A DNA stretch of 10,252 bases, from NCBI GenBank assembly GCA_039961715.1, contig JABRVW010000190.1:1-10252 (forward strand). The letters run 5' to 3'. This document shows positions 1-7,630 of this stretch, piece after piece. Source of the DNA: JACQPU01 sp039961715. GTDB taxonomy: Bacteria; Bacteroidota; Ignavibacteria; UBA10030. Position 1 is the first letter of the stretch; the number at the start of each line of letters is the position of its first letter. Under the pieces are notes generated by a model that was not told the DNA's origin, searched no databases, and saw only the letters and a program-made list of their open reading frames with translations. The translations under genes and the position numbers were made by a program.

Positions 1-471
1 GCTTGTAAATGTCCGTTCCGATTGGCGATCCTCCACATTGAAGAGAACGGTATAGGTACCGGGGGACACCGTGAATGTCGCCGCACCCTGAATATCAGCG
101 GGGATTCCCTCCCCGCTGGGGACTTGTCGCTTTTCCAGACGGATGGTGCGGATATGGCGCGCGGCCGAGATACCCTGTTCGTTGAACAATTCAATGAGCA
201 CCATTCCGCGCGCAAGGAAATCATCGGGACGCATTGATTCGATATTCCTCAAGACAACGAAGAAATCTTCCCGGATGCGATAGTGGATGTTGACGAGGCT
301 GGTCGCGGAATCAGCCGAGAACCAGGGAATAGCCTCAAAGGAGACCAGGGATGATCGTTGCGTAGGCGTTTCGGGGCGCGGGCTGTCGACCTGGCTGGAG
401 GCGGGCGCCGCTGCCAGAAGCGCCAGCGCCAGGATGCTACGAAAGATTGAGATCGTGGAGAATCGTTGCAT
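1..471 (-). CDS. Secreted protein, GWxTD-family-like N-terminal region (3' end outside window)
   Basis: This gene begins at ATG 471-469 and stays open for 157 codons to the left edge, so its C-terminus is missing. Residues 1-27 look like a Sec signal peptide: basic start (MQRF), hydrophobic core around ILALALLAAAPA, then a small-residue region (SSQ). The mature part looks beta-rich, with alternating stretches such as LVNIHYRIREDFFVVL and, near the edge, a turn-strand pattern VSPGTYTVLFNVEDRQ. That last pattern resembles the region before the GWxTD motif in secreted proteins of Bacteroidota/Ignavibacteria and Gemmatimonadota; the GWxTD motif itself would lie outside the window, so the family call is tentative. 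The start overlaps the end of the FAD oxidase gene by 35 bases in another frame, suggesting coupling. A GTG three codons upstream (480-478) is in frame; ATG is preferred because GGTGAG lies just before it. Function unknown; probably envelope or periplasmic. Confidence 0.72.
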   Translation of the reverse strand, partial: MQRFSTISIFRSILALALLAAAPASSQVDSPRPETPTQRSSLVSFEAIPWFSADSATSLVNIHYRIREDFFVVLRNIESMRPDDFLARGMVLIELFNEQGISAARHIRTIRLEKRQVPSGEGIPADIQGAATFTVSPGTYTVLFNVEDRQSERTFTS

Positions 472-2002
472 TTTGCTCACCGATGATCTTTCCCGGATTG
501 AGAATGAAATGAGGGTCAAACACATGTTTGACCATTCGGAAGAGAGAGTATGTGTCCTTGCCATACAGCCGTTCAAGAAAAGGGGTGCGGACAAAGCCGT
601 CCCCATGCTCGCCTGATAGCGTACCCCCGAGCCCGATCGCAAGATCGTATACTTCAGACGCAACAGTGTCGACAAGCCTGTATTGCCTCAAGTCGGTTAA
701 GTCAACAAAGGCCGCGCAGTGGATGTTCCCGGTGGCGGCGTGGCCGTACAAGCTGAAACGGATGTCATAGCGGTCCAGAATAGCCTTCAACCCCCTGACA
801 TATGTGGCCAAATGCCTGACCGGTACGCACACGTCTTCAATAAAGGAACTCTTTCGCCGATCCTGCTCCGAATTGATTGCCTTGCTTGCCTCCTCGCGCA
901 GTCTCCAAAACGCTCGTTGCTCCGTTGCTTCGGTAAGCGGAAGGTGCCTCCCGGCGGGGAGATGGGCGGCAAATCGTCCCAGTTGCACAACAAACTTCTG
1001 AAGCTCTTCCAGTACATCTCCTTCAAATTCCACGTACAAAAGCACCGGCGAGCCCTCATTGATGATCCGGTCAACGGCCGGATCGAGGCCGGCGGCAAGG
1101 CGGGTGTACGTCTGGTCCATAATCTCGACTGCTGAGGGATGAAGGTCAAGCGCCGCGAGCGTGGCATCCACCGCATGGTCGTATGTTGGCAGGGAGAGCA
1201 GTGATCCCAGACGATACGCGGGAACCGGAGCAGTCTGAAGTTCCGCCTCGACAACAACGGCAAGAGTTCCTTCCGACCCCACGAGAAGCTTCCGGAAATC
1301 CGTCTGCGATCCCGCAACGGCATCCTTGAGATTGAATCCCGAAGAGTTTTTCGGGACATCCGGAAAAGCCCTTCGGATGGCGTCCCTCTTGCCTTGGAGA
1401 AGCGGCGAGAGTGTCCGGACAATTCCGGCAAGGAACGGGTTCACGGAATCGTCGATATCCTGGCCGGGCGGGCCGATCACGGCCTTTTCGCCGTTGGAAA
1501 GAACGACGGTCAGCGAGCGCACGTGGTCCTTCATCGATCCGTATCGGATGCCGTGGGCCCCCGCAGCGTTTGTGGCGATCATTCCTCCAATCGTGCACAG
1601 ACTCGCGCTGGCGGGATCGACCGGAAAGAATCTGCCCTCAGGTTGGAGCGTTCTGTTGAGGGATTCCAGGACAACTCCCGGTTGAACCCTGACCGACAAA
1701 TCCTCCAACGTTTGGATGTTCGTCATATGCTTCGTGAAATCGATGATGAGCCCCATCCCCACGGCCTGGCCTGCGAGCCCGGTTGCGGCTCCGCGCGGAA
1801 TGACGGGAATTTCGTTGTTGTAACAGTACCTGACGACGTGCTTCACTTCTTCGGCATCGCGCGGAAACACGAGGCCCAACGGCATCACCGAGTACCAGCA
1901 CCGGTCACTCCGGTACTGCTCAAGCGTTTCGCGCGCAAAAGAGCATCGTTCCCCCATGATCGAACGAATGTCGCGCTCCACGGTGGAGGAAAATGCGGCC
2001 AT
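437..2002 (-). CDS. FAD-linked oxidase, GlcD/YdiJ-like (D-lactate / D-2-hydroxyacid dehydrogenase type)
   Basis: This 521-residue flavoprotein probably oxidises a D-2-hydroxyacid such as D-lactate, glycolate or D-2-hydroxyglutarate; the substrate cannot be fixed from sequence. Residues about 35-255 form the PCMH-type FAD-binding domain (FAD_binding_4): IPRGAATGLAGQAVG at 68-82, PVDPASASLCTIGG at 127-140, TNAAGAHGIRYGS at 144-156 and LVGSEGTLAVVVEAEL at 240-255. Residues about 265-506 form the FAD-oxidase C-terminal domain, with YGHAATGNIHCAAF at 419-432, GGTLSGEHGDGFVRTPFLE at 459-477 and the closing FDPHFILNPGKI. The LAGQAVG and SGEHGDG wording is closest to the flavin half of YdiJ-type fused proteins, which continue into 4Fe-4S and CCG cysteine domains. 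This protein stops 15 residues after the NPGKI motif, and the next gene is unrelated. No signal peptide is visible, so cytoplasmic or peripheral. Its ATG directly follows the pepA stop (TAG then ATG), indicating an operon. Confidence 0.88.
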   Translation of the reverse strand: MAAFSSTVERDIRSIMGERCSFARETLEQYRSDRCWYSVMPLGLVFPRDAEEVKHVVRYCYNNEIPVIPRGAATGLAGQAVGMGLIIDFTKHMTNIQTLEDLSVRVQPGVVLESLNRTLQPEGRFFPVDPASASLCTIGGMIATNAAGAHGIRYGSMKDHVRSLTVVLSNGEKAVIGPPGQDIDDSVNPFLAGIVRTLSPLLQGKRDAIRRAFPDVPKNSSGFNLKDAVAGSQTDFRKLLVGSEGTLAVVVEAELQTAPVPAYRLGSLLSLPTYDHAVDATLAALDLHPSAVEIMDQTYTRLAAGLDPAVDRIINEGSPVLLYVEFEGDVLEELQKFVVQLGRFAAHLPAGRHLPLTEATEQRAFWRLREEASKAINSEQDRRKSSFIEDVCVPVRHLATYVRGLKAILDRYDIRFSLYGHAATGNIHCAAFVDLTDLRQYRLVDTVASEVYDLAIGLGGTLSGEHGDGFVRTPFLERLYGKDTYSLFRMVKHVFDPHFILNPGKIIGEQNATILHDLNLS

Positions 2003-3481
2003 CTATTTCCAATGAGACAGAAAATCGACGAGAAGACGGACGCCCACGCCCGACGCGCCGCGTTGTGTATAGTCCCCGTTCTCCTCGAGCATGGCAGTGC
2101 CCGCGATATCCAGATGGACCCACGGGTAGTCACCGATGAATTTCCTGAGAAACCATGCGGCTGTGATCGCTCCCGCCCAGCGCCCGCCGACGTTCTTGAC
2201 ATCAGCAACGTCGCTCTTGATAAGCTTCTCATATTCATCGAACAACGGAAGCTGCCAAACCCGCTCGTAAGTCCGGTCGCCGGATTCCTTCAGGCGTCTC
2301 ATCAACCCCTCATCTGTGCCCATCATGCCCGTGGCGTAATGGCCGAGGGCGACAACACATGCACCGGTGAGAGTGGCAAGATCGATCACCGCAGCAGGCT
2401 TGAACCGTTCGGCATATCCAAGAGCATCCGCGAGGATCAGGCGGCCCTCGGCGTCGGTGTTATCGACTTCCGAGGTCTTTCCGTTGTAGTGACGCAGGAT
2501 GTCTCCAGGGCGGATCGACTGGCCGCTGGGCATGTTCTCGACGGCCGGTACGAGGCCCACGACGCGGACAGCCAGACGGAGCCTCGCAACGGCTTCCATG
2601 GTCGCGATGACTGCCGCGGCGCCAGACATATCCATCTTCATCTCCGCCATGTTTGCCGAAGGCTTGATGGAAATCCCTCCGGTGTCGAAGGTGACGCCCT
2701 TGCCCACGAGAACCACGGGTTTGCCGCGTGTCCCATACTCCATGACAATGAACCGCGGTGGCCGGGCGCTTCCCTGCGCGACGCCGATGACCCCTCCCAT
2801 CCCGAGCTTCTCAATAGCCGTGCGGTCGTACACCCTGACCTTGTACCCATGGCGCTTGCCCGACCGGATTGCCGCCGCGGCGAGTGTTTCCGGGTAAATC
2901 TCATTCCCCGGCGCGTTGGCAAGGTCGCGCGCGAAACAGGCTGCCTCGGCTGTCGCAACTGCACGTTCCAAAACGCGGGATCCCTTCTTTGCCAGAGCCC
3001 GCTCTTCCGAAATGAATGCGATGCTCTCCGGTCCGCGTCTCTTGTCGTTCGAGGCCGACTTGTACTTGTCGAATCGATAGAGCGACAGGATCGCCCCCTC
3101 CGCCATGGCGGCGAGGGTCGCCTCGGGTTCAGGGGAGTCCGGAAGAACACACGAGGCTGCATGCACCTTCAGATCCCTGAAACGCCTGGCCGCCCGACCC
3201 GCGGCCCGGCGGTAGGTCTCAAGCCCTGCCTTCTTGTGTTCGCCCAGGCCGACGAGGAACAACCGCCTTACTTTGCCGGAAGCGGGGAGGTACACATGGA
3301 CCAGATCCGTTTCCGCCCCTTTGAAATCCTTCGAATCGAACGCCGGTTCAACGGCCGCCCCGAAGATGCCTGCGATGGCCTTGCGCGCACGGGCAAGGCG
3401 CGCATCGTCGGAAGGGAGAAAGAAGGCGATACTATCGGCAGCAGCATGCTCCGGTGACAGAATCTCAAACGAGAGTTTCAT
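2003..3481 (-). CDS. pepA: Leucyl aminopeptidase (cytosol aminopeptidase, M17 family)
   Basis: A two-metal aminopeptidase that removes N-terminal residues from peptides in the cytoplasm; M17 enzymes are normally hexamers. With the start chosen here it has 492 residues, close to the usual length near 500. The N-terminal macrodomain-like part covers about 1-165, followed by the catalytic domain. Metal ligands visible by family comparison are K261 and D266 (VGKGVTFDTGGISIKPS), D284 (MKMDMSGAAAV), and D343 and E345 in the M17 signature NTDAEGRL (341-348). Catalytic K273 and R347 are also present. All of these sit at a constant offset of nine from the E. coli PepA numbering. An upstream in-frame ATG at 3526 would add 15 residues, but it lies inside nrnA without a good ribosome binding site; ATG 3481 has GAGG five bases upstream. 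Seven bases separate it from the nrnA stop, and the FAD oxidase follows without a gap. E. coli PepA also binds DNA; nothing here tests that. Confidence 0.96.
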   Translation of the reverse strand: MKLSFEILSPEHAAADSIAFFLPSDDARLARARKAIAGIFGAAVEPAFDSKDFKGAETDLVHVYLPASGKVRRLFLVGLGEHKKAGLETYRRAAGRAARRFRDLKVHAASCVLPDSPEPEATLAAMAEGAILSLYRFDKYKSASNDKRRGPESIAFISEERALAKKGSRVLERAVATAEAACFARDLANAPGNEIYPETLAAAAIRSGKRHGYKVRVYDRTAIEKLGMGGVIGVAQGSARPPRFIVMEYGTRGKPVVLVGKGVTFDTGGISIKPSANMAEMKMDMSGAAAVIATMEAVARLRLAVRVVGLVPAVENMPSGQSIRPGDILRHYNGKTSEVDNTDAEGRLILADALGYAERFKPAAVIDLATLTGACVVALGHYATGMMGTDEGLMRRLKESGDRTYERVWQLPLFDEYEKLIKSDVADVKNVGGRWAGAITAAWFLRKFIGDYPWVHLDIAGTAMLEENGDYTQRGASGVGVRLLVDFLSHWK

Positions 3482-3486
3482 GAATT

Positions 3487-3492
3487 CCTCAA
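3487..3492 (-). promoter_or_regulatory. Shine-Dalgarno site of pepA overlapping the nrnA stop codon
   Basis: On the minus strand TTGAGG lies five bases before ATG 3481. The TGA within it is the nrnA stop codon (3491-3489). This site decides for ATG 3481 over the ATG at 3526, and a ribosome finishing nrnA would stop directly on it, so translation of the two genes is probably coupled. Confidence 0.7.
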
Positions 3493-4478
3493 CGTGAAAG
3501 GTACTTGCCTGCGCTTGAAACGACATTCTTCATGACGGTTTGAAGGTTGCCGGCGGGGACACGCGCTCCCGCGGCGTTTTTGTGCCCATTGCCGCCGAAC
3601 TCCTGCGCGAGTTTGTTGACGGGGATGTCACCCTTCGAACGAAAGCTGATCTTGATCTGATCGCCGAGATCGGTGAACATAAGACCGATTTGAACGCCCT
3701 CGAGGGTCAGGGTATATGGCACAAACCGCTCAACATCCGCCTCATTCGTTCCCGTCTCTGAAAACATGTCTGCCGTGATGGTCAAGTAGGCCACCTTGCC
3801 GTCATGCGCAGTTGAGATCGACGAGAGAGTCATTCCGAGAAGCCTTAGCCGGTTGGGTGAGTCGTGTTCATACACCTGCTGGTAGGCAAGAACGGGATCT
3901 GCGCCCAGTTCGATAAGCTCTGCAACGATACGGTGCAGCTTCGCGTCGGTCTTTGGAAAACGGAAAGATCCTGTATCCGTCATGATGGCTGTATAGAGGG
4001 CATGTGCCGCCCGGGGGGTGATCGCCTCTTGACCGAAACTCGCGAGGACTTCGCAGAGAATCTCTCCTGTTGCAGCGGCGCTTTCGTCGAGGAGATACAG
4101 ATCGGCAAAGGGGTGGGCCTCAAGATGATGATCGACGACCACCTTTCTGGCCGGAGAAGCGAGAACCGCATCCGCCATGGACCCAAGACGGCCGGGTTGG
4201 TTCGTATCGAGCACAACGATCACGTCTGCCCCCTGCAAAAGGTCATTGTGCTGGTCACCGTGATATCGGTGAATTGTTCCATTCGGATCCAGAAACCGGT
4301 AGGGAGCCGGGGTTTCCGAATGGTTCAGAATGGTAACGCGCTTTCCGCGGGCGGCGAGGAATTCTCCAAGCGCCACCTCGCTTCCGAGCCCATCACAGTC
4401 GGGACTGATGTGCGTGGTGAGGACGAAGGATGTGCCGTTCTCCAGAAGACGCGTGAATTGTTGCAGTTCTTGTTTCAA
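3489..4478 (-). CDS. nrnA: DHH/DHHA1 phosphoesterase, NrnA-like oligoribonuclease / pAp phosphatase
   Basis: NrnA-type enzymes degrade 2-5 nucleotide RNA fragments (and pGpG or similar) and dephosphorylate 3'-phosphoadenosine 5'-phosphate in the cytoplasm, replacing Orn and CysQ where those are absent. The 329-residue length is typical. Visible DHH-domain motifs are HISPDCDGLGS at 23-33 (usual form HxxPDGDAxGS, with H23, D27 and D29 as metal ligands), VVLDTN at 88-93 (D91), the DHH triad VVDHH at 114-118, and MTDTGSF at 166-172 (D168). The DHHA1 substrate-binding domain ends with FGGNGHKNAAGARV at 294-307; the usual glycine run is interrupted by N297. The start is TTG at 4478-4476: an in-frame stop lies shortly upstream with no ATG or GTG in between, and this start places the first motif where the family has it. 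No Shine-Dalgarno sequence precedes it, and a terminator ends 14 bases upstream. First gene of the nrnA-pepA-FAD oxidase-secreted protein run. Confidence 0.9.
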   Translation of the reverse strand: MKQELQQFTRLLENGTSFVLTTHISPDCDGLGSEVALGEFLAARGKRVTILNHSETPAPYRFLDPNGTIHRYHGDQHNDLLQGADVIVVLDTNQPGRLGSMADAVLASPARKVVVDHHLEAHPFADLYLLDESAAATGEILCEVLASFGQEAITPRAAHALYTAIMTDTGSFRFPKTDAKLHRIVAELIELGADPVLAYQQVYEHDSPNRLRLLGMTLSSISTAHDGKVAYLTITADMFSETGTNEADVERFVPYTLTLEGVQIGLMFTDLGDQIKISFRSKGDIPVNKLAQEFGGNGHKNAAGARVPAGNLQTVMKNVVSSAGKYLSR

Positions 4479-4492
4479 GGTTCGGGAAAAAG

Positions 4493-4527
4493 AAAAAAGG
4501 TGTGACCCCGCAGGAGGAGATCACACC
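4493..4527 (-). terminator. Rho-independent terminator of korAB
   Basis: The minus strand carries GGTGTGA, a 15-base loop, then TCACACC followed at once by TTTTTT and a further T-rich stretch. The seven-base stem is perfect. Part of the loop (CTCC with GGGG) can extend the stem around a bulged T, leaving a six-base loop. It lies 44 bases after the korB stop and ends 14 bases before the nrnA start, so it should end korAB transcripts; whether some read through into nrnA cannot be told. Confidence 0.88.
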
Positions 4528-4571
4528 CTGAATGGTGTTGCACCTTCACCGGCTTCAGCAACTCCGGCGGC

Positions 4572-5621
4572 TCAATGAATGACCCAGGTATCGCCGGAAT
4601 GCAGAAGTTTCTTCATGTCGCCTGTGCCTCTCTTCTGTTTCGCAGCGTCAATCTGTCTCTTCATCTCGTCCTCATAGCACGGACGGTCAATGGCCAGGAA
4701 GATTCCGACCGGACGGGGCAACCCCGGCTTGTAGGTCATATCCGCAAGAATGAAGGAAAGTGTTGTGTCTTTTTCGTCATGCACGAGGAGGTCGTCCGCC
4801 GAGTACTTGCCGTCCTTCAGCGAAACCACCTCAGGCGTAAAGCCATTCAACCGGATCCCTTTGTCCTTTTCCTTTCCGAAAACGAGCGGTTTTCCGTGCT
4901 CGAGGACCACGATGCTGTCGTCTTTCGTGTCTTTCTCCGTAAACTGGAAGAACGCACCGTCGTTGAAGACGTTGCAGTTCTGGTAGATCTCGACAAACGC
5001 GGTTCCGTGATGCTCGGCCGCGCGTTTCAGAATTGCCTGCATGTGGCGAGGGTCGCGGTCGAGCGTCCTTGCGACAAACGATGCACTTGATCCAAGCGCA
5101 AGTGCGGCAGGATTGAATGGATAATCCAGGGAACCATAGGGCGTCGATTTGGTAATCTTGCCTTTCTCTGACGTGGGAGAGTACTGTCCCTTGGTGAGGC
5201 CGTAAATCTGGTTGTTGAACAGCAACACCTTGATGTCGAGATTCCTCCGCAAGAGATGAATGACGTGATTTCCGCCAATGCTCAGGCCATCGCCGTCTCC
5301 GGTGACAACCCAGACGGAGAGATCGGGCCGGGCCATTTTGAGGCCGGAAGCAATGGCCGTCGCGCGGCCGTGGATTCCGTGGAACCCGTACGACTGCATG
5401 TAGTACGGGAATCTGCTTGAACAGCCGATTCCGGAGATGAACACCAGATTGTGCCGGGGAATGCCCAGATCGGGCATGATCCGCTGGGTCTGAGCCAGAA
5501 TGGAATAATCACCGCATCCCGGACACCAGCGAACATCCTGGTCGCTTTGAAAATCTTTGGCGGTGTATTTCTTCTCCTCAAACGGTACGGACGCAATGGT
5601 TTCTTCGATCAGGGTGCTCAT
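4572..5621 (-). CDS. korB: 2-oxoacid:ferredoxin oxidoreductase subunit beta (2-oxoglutarate type)
   Basis: The catalytic thiamine-diphosphate subunit of a KorAB-type enzyme that converts a 2-oxoacid, probably 2-oxoglutarate, plus CoA to acyl-CoA and CO2 with reduction of ferredoxin, reversibly. The 349-residue length suits KorB. Residues 33-36 (WCPGCGDYS) with C67 (GIGCSSRFPYY) and C216 (YQNCNVFNDG) give the four cysteines expected for the beta-subunit 4Fe-4S cluster. The TPP/Mg site is GDGDGLSIGGNH at 108-119 and NNQIYGLTKGQYSPT at 136-150. The conserved HGRATAIASGLK region lies at 84-95. The ATG overlaps the korA stop as ATGA, and AAAGGCGG at 5632-5625, inside korA, serves as ribosome binding site, so the two subunits are translationally coupled. 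No separate delta or ferredoxin subunit gene is adjacent. Substrate choice (2-oxoglutarate versus another 2-oxoacid) rests on overall family resemblance and is less certain than the enzyme class. Confidence 0.92.
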   Translation of the reverse strand: MSTLIEETIASVPFEEKKYTAKDFQSDQDVRWCPGCGDYSILAQTQRIMPDLGIPRHNLVFISGIGCSSRFPYYMQSYGFHGIHGRATAIASGLKMARPDLSVWVVTGDGDGLSIGGNHVIHLLRRNLDIKVLLFNNQIYGLTKGQYSPTSEKGKITKSTPYGSLDYPFNPAALALGSSASFVARTLDRDPRHMQAILKRAAEHHGTAFVEIYQNCNVFNDGAFFQFTEKDTKDDSIVVLEHGKPLVFGKEKDKGIRLNGFTPEVVSLKDGKYSADDLLVHDEKDTTLSFILADMTYKPGLPRPVGIFLAIDRPCYEDEMKRQIDAAKQKRGTGDMKKLLHSGDTWVIH

Positions 5622-7459
5622 GATCCGCCTTTCAGAATGTCTTCAATGGCTTTTTCGATCTCGACGGCCTTGAACGGAAGGCCCTGCACCTTGTTCAGAC
5701 TGACGGTGGGGACAAGATACTTCGAACGGAGGACCTTCGAAAGTTGGCCGAGATTCATTTCGGGAACAAGAACATGCTTGAACCGGTACAGGATTTCACC
5801 CACGTTCTTCTGGAACGGATTCAGATAGCGGAGATGGAGGTGCGTGACTTTCCCTCCCCGGTCGCGAACGCGGCCGATCGCACTGCGAATGGCCCCGTAA
5901 GTACTTCCCCAGCCGACGACCAGCAACTCACCTTCCGGTTCACCGTCCACTTCGGCCGGCGGAAGCTCGTCGGAAATCCGTTCCACTTTTTCGGCTCTCA
6001 GCTTCACCATCATCTCGTGGTTCTGAGGGTCGTAGCTGACGTTGCCGGTCAGGTGCTGTTTCTCGAGCCCGCCGATGCGATGCTCGAGGCCCGGCGTGCC
6101 TGGAATGGCCCAAGGCCGCGCAAGCGTCTTTTCATCGCGCAAGTACGGAAGGAATCCTTCGGGATTTGTCCTGAACTTGGGGGAGATGTCAGGGAGCTTG
6201 TCATAGTCGGGAATCAGCCAGGGTTCCGAGCCGTTGCCGAGATAACCGTCGGACAAGAAGATGACCGGCGTCATGTATTTGAGGGCGATCCGGGCCGACT
6301 CGAACACGGCGTCGAAGCAATCCGCCGGAGTCGCGGCGGCAATGACGGGAATCGGAGCTTCGCCGTTCCTGCCGTACAAGGCCTGCAGGAGGTCAGCCTG
6401 CTCGGTTTTCGTGGGAAGCCCGGTGCTGGGTCCGCCGCGCTGAATATTACAGCACACCAGGGGAAGCTCGACCATCACGGCGAGCCCAAGCGCTTCGGTT
6501 TTCAACGCCACGCCCGGACCACTGGTAGTCGTTACGCCCAAAGCTCCTCCGAAGGAGGCTCCGATGGCCGAGGTGATGCCCGCAATCTCATCCTCAGCCT
6601 GAAACGTTTTCACTCCAAAGTTCTTGAACATCGACAATTCGTGGAGAATGTCGCTGGCCGGCGTAATGGGATACGATCCAAGGAATAGTTCCAGGTTCGC
6701 TTTGTCTGCAGCTGCCATGAGGCCCCACGCGGTCGCCTGGTTCCCCGTAATGTTGCGGTATTTCCCCGGGGGGAGTTTCGCCTTTCCGACCGTGTAGCGG
6801 ACGGTGAAGATCTCTGTGGTTTCGCCATAATTCCATCCGGCCTTCAGCACACGAAGATTTGCTTCCATGATCTCGGGTTTTGAGGCGAACTTGTTCTTGA
6901 TCCAATCGGCGGTCGGATCAATGGGGCGATTGTACATCCAGTACATCATGCCCAGCGCAAAGAAGTTTTTTGAGCGGTCGGTGATCTTGCTGGACAGGTT
7001 CATGTCCTGAAGCGCCAGCGCGGTCAGCTTCGAAATGTCGACCTCGTACACCTGGTATTTGCTCAGTGATCCGTCTTTGAGCGGATTGGACGTATAGCCC
7101 GCAAGTTTCAGGTTCTTGTCGTTGAACCCCTCGGTATTGGCGATGATGGCCCCCCCATCCACCAGACTGCCGAGATTGACCTTGAGCGCTGCGGCGTTCA
7201 TGGCCACCAAAACATCGCACTGATCTCCGGGTGTGTGGATTTCCTTGCTGCCGAAGTGGATTTGAAAACCACTGACGCCGAAGAGGGTGCCTTGGGGGGC
7301 GCGGATTTCAGCCGGATAGTCCGGCAGGGTGCTCAGGTCGTTGCCGAGAAGAGCCGTGGTGTTGGTGAACTGGGTTCCGGTCAACTGCATACCGTCGCCG
7401 GAATCGCCCGCAAAGCGTATCGTAACCTCATCGAGCGATTGGGACTTTTTTTCAGCCAT
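5618..7459 (-). CDS. korA: 2-oxoacid:ferredoxin oxidoreductase subunit alpha (fused gamma-alpha, 2-oxoglutarate type)
   Basis: Partner of KorB in the ferredoxin-dependent oxidoreductase. The 613 residues contain two parts in the order gamma then alpha, as in two-subunit KorAB enzymes. The gamma domain covers about 10-205, with RFAGDSGDGMQLTG at 15-28 and PDYPAEIRAPQGT at 46-58. The alpha pyrimidine-binding domain starts near 235, with GNQATAWG (239-246), GSYPITPASD (261-270), FQAEDEIAG (286-294), TTSGPGVALKTEALG (311-325) and QRGGPSTGLPTKTEQADL (340-357). The transketolase-C-like domain covers about 505-600 (LLVVGWGSTYGAIRSAI, LHLRYLNPF). ATG 7459 is preceded by AAAGGAAG at a suitable distance. 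A sigma70-like promoter sits about 60 bases upstream, and korB follows with a 4-base overlap. This enzyme class points to an oxidative low-potential TCA step, or to reductive CO2 fixation if the rest of that cycle exists. No signs of transfer or damage. Confidence 0.93.
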   Translation of the reverse strand: MAEKKSQSLDEVTIRFAGDSGDGMQLTGTQFTNTTALLGNDLSTLPDYPAEIRAPQGTLFGVSGFQIHFGSKEIHTPGDQCDVLVAMNAAALKVNLGSLVDGGAIIANTEGFNDKNLKLAGYTSNPLKDGSLSKYQVYEVDISKLTALALQDMNLSSKITDRSKNFFALGMMYWMYNRPIDPTADWIKNKFASKPEIMEANLRVLKAGWNYGETTEIFTVRYTVGKAKLPPGKYRNITGNQATAWGLMAAADKANLELFLGSYPITPASDILHELSMFKNFGVKTFQAEDEIAGITSAIGASFGGALGVTTTSGPGVALKTEALGLAVMVELPLVCCNIQRGGPSTGLPTKTEQADLLQALYGRNGEAPIPVIAAATPADCFDAVFESARIALKYMTPVIFLSDGYLGNGSEPWLIPDYDKLPDISPKFRTNPEGFLPYLRDEKTLARPWAIPGTPGLEHRIGGLEKQHLTGNVSYDPQNHEMMVKLRAEKVERISDELPPAEVDGEPEGELLVVGWGSTYGAIRSAIGRVRDRGGKVTHLHLRYLNPFQKNVGEILYRFKHVLVPEMNLGQLSKVLRSKYLVPTVSLNKVQGLPFKAVEIEKAIEDILKGGS

Positions 7460-7516
7460 GCTGTTTCACTTCCTTTGGGAAAGAGAGTGCGGGTTTGGGG
7501 AAATCTACGTTGTTTA

Positions 7517-7546
7517 AAAGTACTCATTTTTGCCCGCAAAAGTCAA
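7517..7546 (-). promoter_or_regulatory. Candidate sigma70 promoter for korAB
   Basis: On the minus strand TTGACT (7546-7541, five of six matches to TTGACA) is followed after 18 bases by TACTTT (7522-7517, a weaker match to TATAAT). It lies after the rplI terminator and would give a 5' leader of about 50 bases before korA. The surroundings are AT-rich compared with the genes. A match by eye only; the -10 element is poor. Confidence 0.42.
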
Positions 7547-7586
7547 GAAAACCGGCGTCTCACGAGCCTTGCTTCACTTTCATAAC

Positions 7587-7613
7587 AAAAAAAACGCCGG
7601 CAACGTGCCGGCG
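7587..7613 (-). terminator. Rho-independent terminator of the rpsF-rpsR-rplI operon
   Basis: On the minus strand a perfect GC-rich stem CGCCGGCA / TGCCGGCG encloses the three-base loop CGT and is followed by eight T. It sits 63 bases after the rplI stop and upstream of the korA promoter, cleanly separating the ribosomal operon from korAB. Confidence 0.93.
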
Positions 7614-7630
7614 CCTTGTATCATCTGCTT

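Noticed and set aside
1394..3457. A 687-codon open frame on the plus strand, antisense to pepA and the FAD oxidase.
   Set aside because: Its translation has no recognisable domain and is rich in Arg, His and Gly, as expected from antisense reading of GC-biased codons. Both minus-strand genes under it are unmistakable families with complete motifs.
4508..4521. A plus-strand GGAGGAG resembling a strong ribosome binding site.
   Set aside because: It is the complement of the korAB terminator loop and no plausible plus-strand gene follows it.
4534..4562. Small inverted repeats (GGTG/CACC and GTTGC/GCAAC) between korB and nrnA.
   Set aside because: Stems of four and five bases, mutually exclusive, and not followed by a T-run; likely chance.
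5744..6688. A 314-codon plus-strand frame antisense to korA.
   Set aside because: It lies entirely within korA, which has complete family motifs; a codon-bias shadow.
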